A program made the position numbers and the translations under genes. The notes under the pieces are model-generated. The model made no database searches, had not been told where the DNA came from, and was given only the letters and a program-made list of their open reading frames with translations. DNA of 64,000 nucleotides from Falsiroseomonas frigidaquae (GTDB lineage: Bacteria; Pseudomonadota; Alphaproteobacteria; Acetobacterales; Acetobacteraceae): the NCBI RefSeq assembly GCF_012163145.1, contig NZ_JAAVTX010000002.1, forward strand, positions 186,001 through 250,000, written 5' to 3'. Positions 28,561 to 39,009 of the stretch are shown here, one piece after another (position 1 is the first letter of the stretch; every line of letters begins with the position of its first letter).

Positions 28561-29632
28561 CGATCTCCTGCCGGAACTCGTCGATCAGCCGCAGGCGGCC
28601 ATCGCGCGTCTCGATATGCCAGAAGGTCCAGCCATTGCAGGACGGCGCGGCCTGCAGCGCGGCGCCGACCTTGTGGATGGAACCCACCGCGGCGCCACAG
28701 CGCAGCGTCGCATCGGCACCCACCGTGGCGCGCCAGCGGCGGTTGCGGTCCACCAGCGTGCTGCCGGCCGGCACCAGCCCGCGCTCCACCAGCACGCCGA
28801 AGGCAATGCGCGGCTGTTCCCGCTTGCTGGGCAGCGACAGGGCGGCACCCTCATCCATCGGCTCGACCCCCTCCAGCCGCTTCTCCGAGGCCACCTTGTA
28901 GAGCGGGTCACGCTCGATGCCGATGTAGCGGCGGCCGAGGCGCTTGGCGGCGGCGGCGGTGGTGCCGGTGCCGGAGAAGGGGTCCAGCACCACCTCGCCG
29001 GGCATGGTGCAGGCCAGCAGCACGCGGTGCAGCAGGGCCTCCGGCTTCTGGGTCGGGTGCAGCTTGGCACCATCCTCCCCACGCAGGCGTTCGCCGCCGG
29101 TGCAGAGCGGAAAATACCAGTCGCTGCGCATCTGCAGATCGTCGTTCAGCGACTTCATGGCGGCGTAGTTGAAGCGGTAGCGGGAGTCCGGGCCATGCGC
29201 CGCCCAGATCATCGTCTCATGCGCGTTGGTGAAGCGGCGGCCGCGGAAGTTCGGCATCGGGTTGGCCTTGCGCCAGACCACGTCGTTCAGGATCCAGTAG
29301 CCCAGATCCTGCATCGCGGCGCCGAGGCGGAACACGTTGTGGTAGCTGCCGATCACCCACATGGTGCCGTCCTTGCGCAGCACGCGCCGGCATTCGGTCA
29401 TCCATTCGCGGGTGAAGGCATCATAGGCGGCGAAGCTGGCGAACTGGTCCCAGGCATCGTCCACGCCATCCACCAGGCTGTCATCCGGCCGCCGCAGCTC
29501 ACCCTTCAGCTGCAGGTTGTAGGGCGGGTCGGCAAAGATCATGTGCACCGAGGCCGGTGGCAGGCGCTTGAGCGTGGCGATGCAATCGCCCAGCAGCACC
29601 TCGTCCAGCGGCAGGTCTAGTCCCGTCCCCAT
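28544..29632 (-). CDS. ccrM: Cell-cycle regulated DNA adenine methyltransferase CcrM
   Basis: 362 residues from the ATG at 29632. The catalytic D35-P-P-Y38 lies in MIFADPPYNLQL. WVIGSYHNVFRLG, NPMPNFRGRRFTNAHET, HPTQKPEALL and DPFSGTGTT follow the beta-class order. The C-terminal SIHKVGAALQAAPSCNGWTFWH domain is specific to CcrM. It methylates adenine in GANTC and times the cell cycle in alphaproteobacteria. It is 103 bases downstream of rnhB. Confidence 0.95.
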   Translation of the reverse strand: MGTGLDLPLDEVLLGDCIATLKRLPPASVHMIFADPPYNLQLKGELRRPDDSLVDGVDDAWDQFASFAAYDAFTREWMTECRRVLRKDGTMWVIGSYHNVFRLGAAMQDLGYWILNDVVWRKANPMPNFRGRRFTNAHETMIWAAHGPDSRYRFNYAAMKSLNDDLQMRSDWYFPLCTGGERLRGEDGAKLHPTQKPEALLHRVLLACTMPGEVVLDPFSGTGTTAAAAKRLGRRYIGIERDPLYKVASEKRLEGVEPMDEGAALSLPSKREQPRIAFGVLVERGLVPAGSTLVDRNRRWRATVGADATLRCGAAVGSIHKVGAALQAAPSCNGWTFWHIETRDGRLRLIDEFRQEIAAQGG

Positions 29633-29734
29633 CGTTTCGCCACACACCCCGCCGAGTCGCAGCCGGCAAGATGCGCGGCGCGGAGTCGCGCAGTCAACCG
29701 AGCCGAAGCCGGCAACGCGCTGATTATGGGAAGA

Positions 29735-30415
29735 TCAGCCCGCCAGGGCCGGTTGCAGCGGCAGCCAGGCCTGGTCCACGGGCGCGAAGCCGCGCCGGTG
29801 ATGCGGCGTAGGGCCGAGGCGGGCGAGGCATTCGCGGTGCTCGGGCGTCGGGTAGCCCTGGTGACGGGCAAAACCCCAGGCGGGGAAGCGGCGGTCCAGC
29901 CGCGCCATCGCCCGGTCCCGCGTCACCTTCGCCAGGATCGAAGCGGCGGCGATGGACAGGCTCAGCGCGTCGCCACCGATGACGCAGCGGAAGCCGCGCC
30001 CGGGGGGTTGCCCCTGCAGACCATGCGGGGGCATCAGCGGCGCCATGTTGCCGTCGATCAGCGCCAGGTCGCAGGGCTGGCGCAGCCGCCAGAGGGCACG
30101 GGCCATGGCCAAATGGCTGGCGCGCAGGATGTTGAGCCGGGCGATTTCCGCCACGCTGGCGGCGGCGATGGCGCAATCCACCTGGCCGAGCCGCGCGGCT
30201 TCCATCAGCGCCGCATAGGCCAGGTCGCGCCGGGCGGCGTTCAGCTTCTTGCTGTCATCGAGCAGCGCCGCGAGCGCCGCGGAGGGCGGGGCGATGAACA
30301 CCACGGCGGCGGCCAGCACCGGCCCGGCCAGTGGCCCGCGTCCGGCCTCATCCACCCCAGCGACCCGTCCGCCCGCATCCAGTTCGAGGCTGTAATCCGG
30401 CATGGCCACCGGCAT
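29735..30415 (-). CDS. rnhB: Ribonuclease HII
   Basis: 226 residues with [21 protein letters not shown] (first catalytic Asp and Glu), LIDGNM and [13 protein letters not shown]. It cleaves RNA embedded in DNA. An alternative start four codons in (ATG, 30403) is equally possible. The rnhB-ccrM pair on one strand is a usual alphaproteobacterial arrangement. Confidence 0.93.
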   Translation of the reverse strand: MPVAMPDYSLELDAGGRVAGVDEAGRGPLAGPVLAAAVVFIAPPSAALAALLDDSKKLNAARRDLAYAALMEAARLGQVDCAIAAASVAEIARLNILRASHLAMARALWRLRQPCDLALIDGNMAPLMPPHGLQGQPPGRGFRCVIGGDALSLSIAAASILAKVTRDRAMARLDRRFPAWGFARHQGYPTPEHRECLARLGPTPHHRRGFAPVDQAWLPLQPALAG

Positions 30416-30507
30416 AGCGCGCCCTGGCGCCCGAGGGAATCCGAGACCTCGGCAACCGCGCGGCGCGGGCCGGCGTTCGTCAGGCTGAACCAGCGGAGAA
30501 CCGATCC

Positions 30508-30975
30508 ATGCCGAAGGGCAGCTTGCAGGTGGCGGCAGATGAGGTGGAGCCGACGCCGTTCAATATCCCCGGCGCCACCGGGGGCGTGTTCCGCATCCAG
30601 ATCCTGAACGAGAATGCCGCGGCCGGGGTGGTGACCACCATCGTCAACATCCCACCCGGCGGCCGGATTCCGGCGCATCGCCACCAGGCGGGTTCGGAGA
30701 TGCACTATCTTCTGGAGGGCGACCTGATCGAGGCGGGCCGGGCGGTGACGCCTGGCACCTGCCTGACACATGCCGCCGGCGTGGTGCATGGGCCGCATGA
30801 AAGCCGCGGCGGAGCGCGACTGCTGACGGTGCAGAGCTGGCAGTCCCACAACGGCGACTTCGACTTCGAGCCGGCGGAGGGCGATACCGCGGGCGAGACC
30901 CGTCCGGTGGACCAGCAGGCGCAGGAATCGGCGCGCGCCGAGGCTGCCTCCCCCGAGCGTCGCGGCTACAGCTGA
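30508..30975 (+). CDS. Cupin domain protein
   Basis: 155 residues. The two cupin motifs are present: [23 protein letters not shown], with three histidines and a glutamate in metal-binding spacing, and [13 protein letters not shown]. The last 35 residues are polar and probably disordered. Cupins of this form bind a metal and may be small dioxygenases or sensors; no specific reaction can be named. It stops one base before the convergent next gene. Confidence 0.8.
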   Translation: MPKGSLQVAADEVEPTPFNIPGATGGVFRIQILNENAAAGVVTTIVNIPPGGRIPAHRHQAGSEMHYLLEGDLIEAGRAVTPGTCLTHAAGVVHGPHESRGGARLLTVQSWQSHNGDFDFEPAEGDTAGETRPVDQQAQESARAEAASPERRGYS

Positions 30976-30976
30976 C

Positions 30977-31342
30977 TCACCCGGCCCGTCGCTCCGCCAG
31001 CCGCAGCGCGACGCAGAGGCGGGAGAAGGCGTACCAGAAGGGGCCGTGCCCGAGCGGCCCCTGCCCCGGCACCAGATCCGGCCCCACGGGATCCCCGCGC
31101 CGCAGCAGGCCGAGCCGGTTCTCGAAGCGGCCGCGCATGTTTTCCAGGAAAGCGCCGGTGGCTGCCATGTATTGTTCCAGCATCTCGGCCGCGATCTCGA
31201 TCTCGGCGATCGCCCTGCCCTCGGTGGTCAGCACCTTGAGGGCACGGCTGTCGGCGGCCAGCGCAATGTGCAGCCGGTGCAGATCGGCCAGGTGGCGGGC
31301 GATGGCCTGCCGCATCTCGCGGGCCTTGTCCGTGTCGGTCAT
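30977..31342 (-). CDS. Hypothetical alpha-helical protein
   Basis: 121 residues; not recognised. The first 75 residues look like two or three amphipathic helices (DLHRLHIALAADSRALKVL, IEIAAEMLEQYMAATGAFLE). The second half has a glycine-rich turn and FWYAFSRLCVALRLAERR. No signal peptide or membrane segment. It begins 56 bases after the methyltransferase gene on the same strand and may belong to that operon. Confidence 0.6.
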   Translation of the reverse strand: MTDTDKAREMRQAIARHLADLHRLHIALAADSRALKVLTTEGRAIAEIEIAAEMLEQYMAATGAFLENMRGRFENRLGLLRRGDPVGPDLVPGQGPLGHGPFWYAFSRLCVALRLAERRAG

Positions 31343-31398
31343 GCGTTTGCCTCCGCCTTCCAGCCTGCGCGCGCCGGTCTTGCGAAGGCGTTAAGGGA

Positions 31399-32172
31399 TC
31401 AACGGCGCCAGCCCCAGATGGCGAAGACGCGGTGCGGCACGACTAGGGGATCAGCCGGGAAACGCGCATCGAGCATCGTGGCCAGTTCGGCATCGAAGCG
31501 CCCCACCGCCTCCCCATCCAGTGCGCCGCCGACGCCGGCGGAGGCGCGGATGCGGCCGCGCCAATCCTCGCGGCTGTAGCGCGCCTCGTGGTCGAATCCG
31601 CCGAAGCCGATGTCCCGAAAGCCCGCCAGGGCAAGGTCCGTGGCCCAGGCCGGGTAGAAGCCGGTGCCGCGGCCCATGCGCCAATGCGGGTTGTACGCCT
31701 CGATCAGCCACTCGGTCGCATGGGCGACGTTGCCGGGCAGCGGAATCCAGTCGTAGTGGCAGATCAGCAGGGCGCCGCCGGGGCGCAGCACCCGCATCGC
31801 CTCCGCCGCCGCCAGGCCGCGGTCGAACCAGTGCCAGGCCTGGCCGGCGGCGACCAGGTCGAAGGATTCGGCCGGCTGGTCGGTGCGTTCGGCGAGGCCC
31901 TCGGCGAAGCGGGCGCGGTCGGCCAGGCCCTGTTCCTGCGCCAGCCTCGTGGCGGCGGCGACCTGGCCGGGGGCGGGGTCGAGACCCAGCACATCGGCTC
32001 CGCGCGATGCCAGGCCGCGGGCCAGCGCGCCGGTGCCGGTGCCGAGGTCCAACGCGCGGAGGCCCGGGCGCAGCAGGCGGTGATGCGCCAGCAGCTCATA
32101 CAGCCCGTCCGGAAAGCCCTGGCGGTGGCGGGCGTAGTCGGCGCTGGTCAGGCTCCAATCCGGGCGGCTCAT
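31399..32172 (-). CDS. Class I SAM-dependent methyltransferase
   Basis: 257 residues. Motif I is LDLGTGTGALARGL, followed by LGLDPAPGQVAAA and LVAAGQAWHWFD, typical of the Methyltransf_11 group. FEAR-type DNA or RNA methylase motifs are absent, so the substrate is a small molecule or unknown. It overlaps the upstream glycosyltransferase gene as ATGA and so is the last member of a coupled three-gene set. Confidence 0.85.
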   Translation of the reverse strand: MSRPDWSLTSADYARHRQGFPDGLYELLAHHRLLRPGLRALDLGTGTGALARGLASRGADVLGLDPAPGQVAAATRLAQEQGLADRARFAEGLAERTDQPAESFDLVAAGQAWHWFDRGLAAAEAMRVLRPGGALLICHYDWIPLPGNVAHATEWLIEAYNPHWRMGRGTGFYPAWATDLALAGFRDIGFGGFDHEARYSREDWRGRIRASAGVGGALDGEAVGRFDAELATMLDARFPADPLVVPHRVFAIWGWRR

Positions 32173-32747
32173 GCGGCGCGTCTCCTGATGGCGTGAAGGT
32201 CCTCGGCGGTATCGACATCCCGCAGCCGGCGCAGCAGGGCGATTCGGCGGCCCTGGAAATTGGCCAGGGTGTCGGCCAGCGCGTGATCGGTGGACCAGCG
32301 CACGCCGGCGAAGGGCTTCGCGGGACGGTGCGGGCCGAAGCCGACCAGCCAGTAGCCGCCATCCTCGGCCGGGCCGAACACCGCCTGCGCCCGGCCGAGC
32401 GCGCGGAAGGCGGCGGCGATGTCGGCGGCGCCGATGCCCGGAATGTCGCTGCCCACCAGCACCACGCGGCGATGCGGCGCCATGGCGCGGGCCATGCGCT
32501 GACCGAGGTCGCCGCCGCCTTGCGGCCGCACCGCCACCGGGCGCGGCCAGCGGGCGCGGGCGCGGTCCGGCGTCGCGACGATGCAGGTGGTCCAGCGCCG
32601 GTCCCGCGCCACGGCGCCGAGCAGGGCGGCAAGCTGTCCTCGATAGAATCGGAGCGTCGCCATGGCGCCGATGCCGCGGGCCAGCCGGCGCTTCAAGGTG
32701 CCGAGCCGCGGCGCGCGCGCGAAGACCAGCAGCGTGTCACCCCTCAT
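32169..32747 (-). CDS. TIGR04282-type (DUF2064) glycosyltransferase
   Basis: 192 residues from the ATG at 32747, which overlaps the stop of the preceding glycosyltransferase (ATGA). LLVFARAPRLGTLKRRLA, VVLVGSDIPGIGAADI and FGPAEDGGYWLVGF are the nucleotide-sugar/DUF2064 segments. The family is annotated in databases as arsenosugar biosynthesis because it often sits near arsS. Here no arsS is adjacent, so that role is not supported by context. Confidence 0.78.
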   Translation of the reverse strand: MRGDTLLVFARAPRLGTLKRRLARGIGAMATLRFYRGQLAALLGAVARDRRWTTCIVATPDRARARWPRPVAVRPQGGGDLGQRMARAMAPHRRVVLVGSDIPGIGAADIAAAFRALGRAQAVFGPAEDGGYWLVGFGPHRPAKPFAGVRWSTDHALADTLANFQGRRIALLRRLRDVDTAEDLHAIRRRAA

Positions 32748-33451
32748 CCTTGTCTTCGCCCCGTATAGATCCGCGCAATGATGCCGGGCGGAACGCCGAG
32801 GTAGAAGAGGCCGAGGCAGGTGAGGTTGCGGGCCGAGCGCCGCCACCAGCCATCCCGCTGCCAGCGGACCGCGCTGGTGATGGCGGCGGCCGGCATCGCG
32901 GCCAGCCGGGCGCGGCCCAGGCGACGGGCGAGGTCCACATCCTCCATCAGCGGCAGCGCCTTCATGCCGCCGACAGCCGCCAGCAGCCCCTTGTGGATCA
33001 GCAGCCCCTGGTCGCCATAGGGCAGGCCGAGGGCGCGGCTGCGCCAGGCGACGGCGCGTTCCAGCCGGCGGGCCTGGGGGCTGGGATCATCCAGTACGAA
33101 GCGGAAGTGATGCGCGCGGCCGGGATCGGCCATGGCGGCGCGCACCGCGATCTCCCAGTCCGGGGCCAGGCGTGTATCGGCATGCAGCAGCAGCAGCCAG
33201 GGGCCTTCCGCGGCCGCGATGCCGGCGGCGAGCTGGCCGCCTCGGCCGCGTGGCGCGTGCAGAATGCGCGCGGTTCCGGCCGCCTGCACCGTGGCATCCG
33301 TGCTGCAGCCATCGACCACCAGAACCTCCGCCGGCGCGTCGCCCAGGGCGGCCAGCGTGGCGGGCAGGCTGGCGGCGGCGTTCAGCGCCGGGATGATGAC
33401 GGACAGCCCCACGATCGGCAGTCCCTCGATCGGCAGTCCCTCTATTCGCAT
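32744..33451 (-). CDS. TIGR04283-type family 2 glycosyltransferase
   Basis: About 235 residues. LSVIIPALNAAASLPATLAAL, VLVVDGCSTDAT, LLLHADTRLAPDW and PYGDQGLLIHKGLL follow the GT2 order. It forms a pair with the DUF2064 gene. The ATG at 33451 is followed by an EGLPI direct repeat; a GTG at 33412 would remove it, so the true N-terminus is uncertain. No clear ribosome site is seen for either. Confidence 0.78.
   Translation of the reverse strand: MRIEGLPIEGLPIVGLSVIIPALNAAASLPATLAALGDAPAEVLVVDGCSTDATVQAAGTARILHAPRGRGGQLAAGIAAAEGPWLLLLHADTRLAPDWEIAVRAAMADPGRAHHFRFVLDDPSPQARRLERAVAWRSRALGLPYGDQGLLIHKGLLAAVGGMKALPLMEDVDLARRLGRARLAAMPAAAITSAVRWQRDGWWRRSARNLTCLGLFYLGVPPGIIARIYTGRRQG
33412..33441. 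repeat. Perfect 15-bp tandem duplication near a start codon
   Basis: CGATCGGCAGTCCCT occurs at 33412-33426 and 33427-33441. It codes in frame for EGLPI twice just after the presumed start of the glycosyltransferase. Confidence 0.9.
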
Positions 33452-33548
33452 TTTGTTCTTGACGACCCCGACCCATCCAGCTTCAGATGCATGAGAACAA
33501 ACCACGAAACATGAGGATCGGTCGATGCCGGATGGAGGAGCTACCACG

Positions 33549-34634
33549 ATGCCCTCCCTCGCCCGCAAGGGGCGCGGGGCCGTCACCAACCCGGGCGTCA
33601 GGTACGAAACGACGCATGCCGAGCTGTATGATGATGGCTGGGGCACGCTCGATGCGGATTTCGCCGCCCTGCCGCCGCTGGCGACGACGCTGACGCAGGA
33701 CCATGCACGCAGCGCCCTGTCCTGGAACGACAGCCCAGATCTCGGCTTCGACCGGTCCCTGAACCCCTATCGTGGCTGCGAGCATGGCTGCGTCTACTGC
33801 TATGCGCGGCCGGCCCATGCCTATGTCGGCATGTCGCCGGGGCTCGATTTCGAAACCAAGCTGATGTTCAAGCCGAACCTGCCGGAGCTGCTGGAGAAGG
33901 AGCTCTCGAAGCCGGGCTATGAGGCGCGGCCGGTGGCGCTGGGCGCGAATACCGACCCCTACCAGCCGGTGGAACGCACGCTGGGCATCACCCGGCGGGT
34001 GCTGGAGGTGCTGGAGCGTTTCGGCCATCCGGTGACCATCGTCACCAAGGGCGCGCTGGTGCTGCGGGACCTGGACATCCTGAAGCGCCTGGCGGCGCGC
34101 AACCTGGTGCATGTGTGCATCTCCGTCACCACGCTGGACATGAAGCTGGCCCGGGTGATGGAGCCGCGCGCGGCGAACCCGCTGAAGCGCCTGGCGGCGG
34201 TGACGGAGCTGGCGAAGGCGGGGGTGCCGGTGGGCGTGCTGGCGGCGCCGATGATCCCGGGCCTGAACGACATGGAGATGGAGCGCATCCTGGAAGCCAG
34301 CGCCAGCGCCGGCGCCAGCCATGCCGGCTATGTGCTGCTGCGCCTGCCGCTGGAGATCAAGGAGATGTTCGAGGCCTGGCTGCGCGAGCATCACCCGGAT
34401 CGCGCCGCCCGCGTGCTGGCCCTGGTACGGGAAACCCGCGGCGGTCGCCTGTACGATGCCCGCTTCGGCCAGCGCCAGACCGGCAGCGGCCCCTATGCGG
34501 AGCTGCTGGCCCAGCGTTTCCGGATCGCCCTGCGCCGCAATGGGCTGGACGGGCGCAAGACCATGCGCGGGTCGCTGGATTGCAGCCAGTTCCAGGCGCC
34601 ACGCGCCCCCGCGCGGCAGATGGAGCTGCTGTAG
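33549..34634 (+). CDS. PA0069-family radical SAM protein
   Basis: 361 residues. C77-x3-C81-x2-C84 (GCEHGCVYCYARP) binds the 4Fe-4S cluster. The preceding KGRGA and SLNPYRG segments and FETKLMFKP identify the PA0069/SplB-like group. Its reaction is unknown. The ATG at 33549 is preferred over that at 33525 because GGAGGAG precedes it and the KGRGA motif then lies at the family position. It is divergent from the glycosyltransferase set. Confidence 0.85.
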   Translation: MPSLARKGRGAVTNPGVRYETTHAELYDDGWGTLDADFAALPPLATTLTQDHARSALSWNDSPDLGFDRSLNPYRGCEHGCVYCYARPAHAYVGMSPGLDFETKLMFKPNLPELLEKELSKPGYEARPVALGANTDPYQPVERTLGITRRVLEVLERFGHPVTIVTKGALVLRDLDILKRLAARNLVHVCISVTTLDMKLARVMEPRAANPLKRLAAVTELAKAGVPVGVLAAPMIPGLNDMEMERILEASASAGASHAGYVLLRLPLEIKEMFEAWLREHHPDRAARVLALVRETRGGRLYDARFGQRQTGSGPYAELLAQRFRIALRRNGLDGRKTMRGSLDCSQFQAPRAPARQMELL

Positions 34635-34637
34635 GCG

Positions 34638-34820
34638 CTACATCCGCCGCATCGGCACCCGTTCCGTGGTCGCCCAATCGGGCCAGCCGATGAAGCGCTC
34701 CACCAGCACCAGCGCCGTGGCGACCACCAGCACGACGATGATGATCTGCACGGTGCGCCGCGATGGCGGATGGCGCAGCCACTGCGCCATCCGGATCAGC
34801 ACACGGGTGAACGGATCCAC
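34638..34820 (-). CDS. Small single-pass membrane protein
   Basis: 60 residues; not recognised by name. A charged N-terminus precedes one hydrophobic helix (VQIIIVVLVVATALVLVERF) and a conserved-looking tail WPDWATTERVPMRRM. The GTG start at 34818-34820 is directly adjacent to the TAA stop of the dehydrogenase gene, so it is co-translated. It faces the convergent radical SAM gene with three bases between stops. Confidence 0.6.
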   Translation of the reverse strand: MDPFTRVLIRMAQWLRHPPSRRTVQIIIVVLVVATALVLVERFIGWPDWATTERVPMRRM

Positions 34821-35906
34821 TTACCCGTTCGTCGGCACGCCGAGCCGCCGCGCCACCTGCAGGATGCTCTCCCAGGTATCCGGCTGCAGCGGCACGCCGT
34901 TGGCGAGGCGGTCGGCGCGGGTCTGCGCTTCCTTGTCGCCAGGCGCGAGCACCGGGCTGGCCGGGTCGGCCGGGGCGGTCTCCATCACCCAGTCGACATA
35001 GGCGCGGCCGGTGGCCTCGAACTCCGCCTGGGTGCCGAAATGCGCGGGAGAGACATAGAAGCTCAGCATGCCATTGGCGATGCGCCCGCGCGCCTCGACC
35101 GGGCCAGAGGTACCGCCACCGGTCAGCGCGCCGGCCAGCATCTCGCACATGAAGGCGAGGCCGCTGCCCTTGTGCTCACCGAAGGCGCGGATCGCGCCCT
35201 TCCCGTTCGAGGGATTGCGCGGGCCGATCTGCGGATAGTCGCCATACAGCGTGTGCGGGTCGGCGGACAGGCGCCCATCCGGCTCGATCAGCGCGTCATG
35301 CGGCAGTTCCTTGCCGCCATTGGACGCCACCAGCACCTTGCCCTCCGCGACCAGCGATGTCGCGAAATCCAGGATCAGCGGCCTGCCGGGCAGCGGCACG
35401 CCGACGCTGAAGGGGGCGGTGGAAAAGCGCCGCTCCACCCCGCCGAAGGGCGCCACCAGCACGCTGCCGGCGACGTTGACGAAGTGCACCGAGATCAGCC
35501 CCGCCGCGATCGCCTTCTCGGAGTATTCGCCGACCCGGCCGATATGCCCGGCATTGCGCAGGCCGACCACGGCGATGCCGTGCTGCAGGGCGCGGGCGAT
35601 GCCGAGTTCAACAGCCTGCGGGGCCACCGTCTGGCCGAAGCCGAACTTGCCGTCCAGCAGCGCGAAGCAGCCACCATCGGTGATGATCTCCGCGGTCTGG
35701 CCCTTCAGCACGAAGCCGGATTCCAGCCATTCCACGTAGCGCGGCACGCGCGCGACGCCGTGGCTGTCGTGGCCTGCCAGGTTCGCGCCCAGCAGATGGG
35801 TGCTGATGCGGGTGGATTCCGCGCCGTCGCAGCCGGCGGCGCCGAAGATCTTGGTCACCACGGCTTCGAGGGCCGGTGCGGGCACATTCACGTATTCGGC
35901 GGCCAT
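34821..35906 (-). CDS. Ldh-family (malate/L-lactate/ureidoglycolate-type) dehydrogenase
   Basis: 361 residues of the YlbC/MDH2 NAD(P)-dependent oxidoreductase family: HLLGANLAGHDSHGVARVPRY holds the catalytic histidine, then GFGQTVAPQA, HIGRVGEYSEKA and GEHKGSGLAFMCEML. Substrates in this family are 2-hydroxy acids or ketogulonate-like sugar acids. As the gene following a sugar-type ABC operon (59 bases behind the ATPase), it probably oxidises or reduces the imported compound. Confidence 0.85.
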   Translation of the reverse strand: MAAEYVNVPAPALEAVVTKIFGAAGCDGAESTRISTHLLGANLAGHDSHGVARVPRYVEWLESGFVLKGQTAEIITDGGCFALLDGKFGFGQTVAPQAVELGIARALQHGIAVVGLRNAGHIGRVGEYSEKAIAAGLISVHFVNVAGSVLVAPFGGVERRFSTAPFSVGVPLPGRPLILDFATSLVAEGKVLVASNGGKELPHDALIEPDGRLSADPHTLYGDYPQIGPRNPSNGKGAIRAFGEHKGSGLAFMCEMLAGALTGGGTSGPVEARGRIANGMLSFYVSPAHFGTQAEFEATGRAYVDWVMETAPADPASPVLAPGDKEAQTRADRLANGVPLQPDTWESILQVARRLGVPTNG

Positions 35907-35965
35907 GCTTTCTCTCGGATGTTCTTCCGCCGTCCACTCTAGGCCCGGGACGCGGCTTCGGGAAC

Positions 35966-37066
<1,101 letters not shown>

Positions 37067-37101
37067 GGCAGAACCCCTAGCAGGAGAAGAAGGAAGGCCG
37101 A

Positions 37102-37998
37102 TCAGCCCTTGGTGGCGCCCGCGGTCAGGCCGGCGATGTAGTAGTCCATCAGGAAGGCATAGATGACGACCGGCGGCAGCGCCGCGACCAGCGCACCGGC
37201 CATGATCTGGCCCCAGGCGAAAGTATCCGCGCGCACGAGCTGGGAGACGACGCCGATGGTCAGCGGCATCTGGTCCGGCGTGGTGACGAAGGCGGTCGGG
37301 TAGACGAAGGCGGCCCAGGACACGGTGAAGGCGAAGATCGTCGCCGCAATGATCCCCGGCAGCGCTACCGGAATGAAGATGCGGAGCAGCATCTGCGACC
37401 AGGACGCGCCGTCGATCAGCGCCGCCTCGTCGAGCTCCTTCGGGATGGAGGCGAAGTAGCCGATCATGATCCAGGTGCAGAACGGCACCGTCAGCGTCGG
37501 ATAGACCAGGATCAGGCCCCAGATCGAATTCAGCAGGCCGAGCCCACCGACGATCTGGTACAGCGGGATGAACAGCAGCGTATCCGGCACCAGGTAGGTC
37601 AGGAACACGCCGGTCGCCAGCGCCTGGCTGCCGAAGAAGCGCATCCGCGCCAGCGCGAAGGCGGCGAGGATCGAGATCACCATGGTCAGCGCCACCACGC
37701 AGATGGTGATGACGATGCTGTTCAGCATGAAGCGCTGGAACAGCGGGTTGAAGAGGATGGCGCTGTAGTTCTCCAGCGTCGGGTCGCGCACCAGCCAGGG
37801 GCTGCCGACTTGGCTGGCGATCTCGCCGCTGCCCTTCAGGCTGGTGACGAACATGTAGAAGGGTGGCGCCAGGAAGATGATGGCGGCGAAGACCAGCGAG
37901 ATATACGCCGTCCACAATGCCCAGCGGCGTTCCTTCGAGAGGCTGCCGGCCAGGTGGTAGATGCCCTTGGGCGCTTCCGCTGCGGTGCTGGCCGACAT
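37102..37998 (-). CDS. Sugar ABC transporter permease (MalG type)
   Basis: 298 residues with six membrane segments. The EAA loop is [18 protein letters not shown]. The ATG at 37998 overlaps the stop of the other permease in TGATG; a GTG one codon upstream is less likely. Part of a complete binding protein-permease-permease-ATPase operon. Confidence 0.9.
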   Translation of the reverse strand: MSASTAAEAPKGIYHLAGSLSKERRWALWTAYISLVFAAIIFLAPPFYMFVTSLKGSGEIASQVGSPWLVRDPTLENYSAILFNPLFQRFMLNSIVITICVVALTMVISILAAFALARMRFFGSQALATGVFLTYLVPDTLLFIPLYQIVGGLGLLNSIWGLILVYPTLTVPFCTWIMIGYFASIPKELDEAALIDGASWSQMLLRIFIPVALPGIIAATIFAFTVSWAAFVYPTAFVTTPDQMPLTIGVVSQLVRADTFAWGQIMAGALVAALPPVVIYAFLMDYYIAGLTAGATKG

Positions 37999-38939
37999 CA
38001 CATCTGCTCCTTGTTGCGCCGGGTGACGCTGCGCAGCACGAAGAAGGCGCAGAGGGCGAGGATCGGGAACATGAACAGCGACACGGCCGCACCGCGCGGG
38101 ATGTTGCCGGACAGGATGCCGACCTGGAAGGCGTAGGATGCGAAGACATGCGTCAGGTCGCGCGGCCCGCCATTGGTCAGCACGCGGACGATGTCGTAAT
38201 TCGCGAAGGTCACGATCAGGCTGAACAGCACGGTGATCGATATGATGTTGGCCATCATCGGCAGCGTCACGTAGCGCAGCCTCTGGAAGGATGACGCGCC
38301 GTCGATCATCGCCGCTTCATACAGCTGCTCCGGCACCGACTTCAGCGCGGCCAGGTACATGATCATGAAGAAGGGCGCGCCGATCCAGACATTCACCATG
38401 ATGATGGCGATGCGCGCCCACCAATGGTGGCCCAGCCACGGCACCTCCGGCACCGAGATCACCGACAGCAGCCAGTTGATCGAGGAATAGGAGGGATCGA
38501 ACATCCACCACCAGCCGAGCGTGGAAAGCGCCGGCGGGATCACCCAGGGCACCAGCAGCATGCCGCGCCACTTGCGCTGCCCCTTGTCCGGGATGTGGTG
38601 CAGCATGTGCGCCAGCCAGAAGCCGATGGAGGCCTTCAGCAGCACCGCCGTGACCGCGAAGAAGCAGGACTGGAACGCCACCATCCAGAAGGTGTCGCTC
38701 TCAAACAGCAGCTCGAAGTTCAGCGTGCCGGCGAAAGCCGTCATCCGCCGGTTCAGCGTCGAGAGGTAAATCGCATAGGCCGCCGGATAGGCGACCAGGC
38801 CGACGATGATGGAAAGCAGCGGCAGGGTCATCAGGAAGGCGATCGTCGATCGCCGTCGCGCGAAACGCTGCATGGCGTTTGCGCGTCCGCGGCCCCTGCT
38901 CGCCATGCCGCCCGTGGCGTGGCTGCCATCGGCTACCAT
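37998..38939 (-). CDS. Sugar ABC transporter permease (MalF type)
   Basis: 313 residues from the ATG at 38939 behind GGGGAGAGC; the longer frame is not needed. [25 protein letters not shown] is the first helix and [18 protein letters not shown] the EAA loop. It lies 70 bases downstream of the binding-protein gene. Confidence 0.9.
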   Translation of the reverse strand: MVADGSHATGGMASRGRGRANAMQRFARRRSTIAFLMTLPLLSIIVGLVAYPAAYAIYLSTLNRRMTAFAGTLNFELLFESDTFWMVAFQSCFFAVTAVLLKASIGFWLAHMLHHIPDKGQRKWRGMLLVPWVIPPALSTLGWWWMFDPSYSSINWLLSVISVPEVPWLGHHWWARIAIIMVNVWIGAPFFMIMYLAALKSVPEQLYEAAMIDGASSFQRLRYVTLPMMANIISITVLFSLIVTFANYDIVRVLTNGGPRDLTHVFASYAFQVGILSGNIPRGAAVSLFMFPILALCAFFVLRSVTRRNKEQM

Positions 38940-39009
38940 GATGCTCTCCCCTGCATCGTTGCGGATGGGCGGGTGGTGCCGCCCATCCGTCGCCAATCCG
39001 CAGCCGGTT

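Noticed and set aside
37067-38149. Extension of the sugar ATPase frame to 727 residues
   Set aside because: The added sequence is the permease gene read out of frame; the ATPase domain starts at [10 protein letters not shown].
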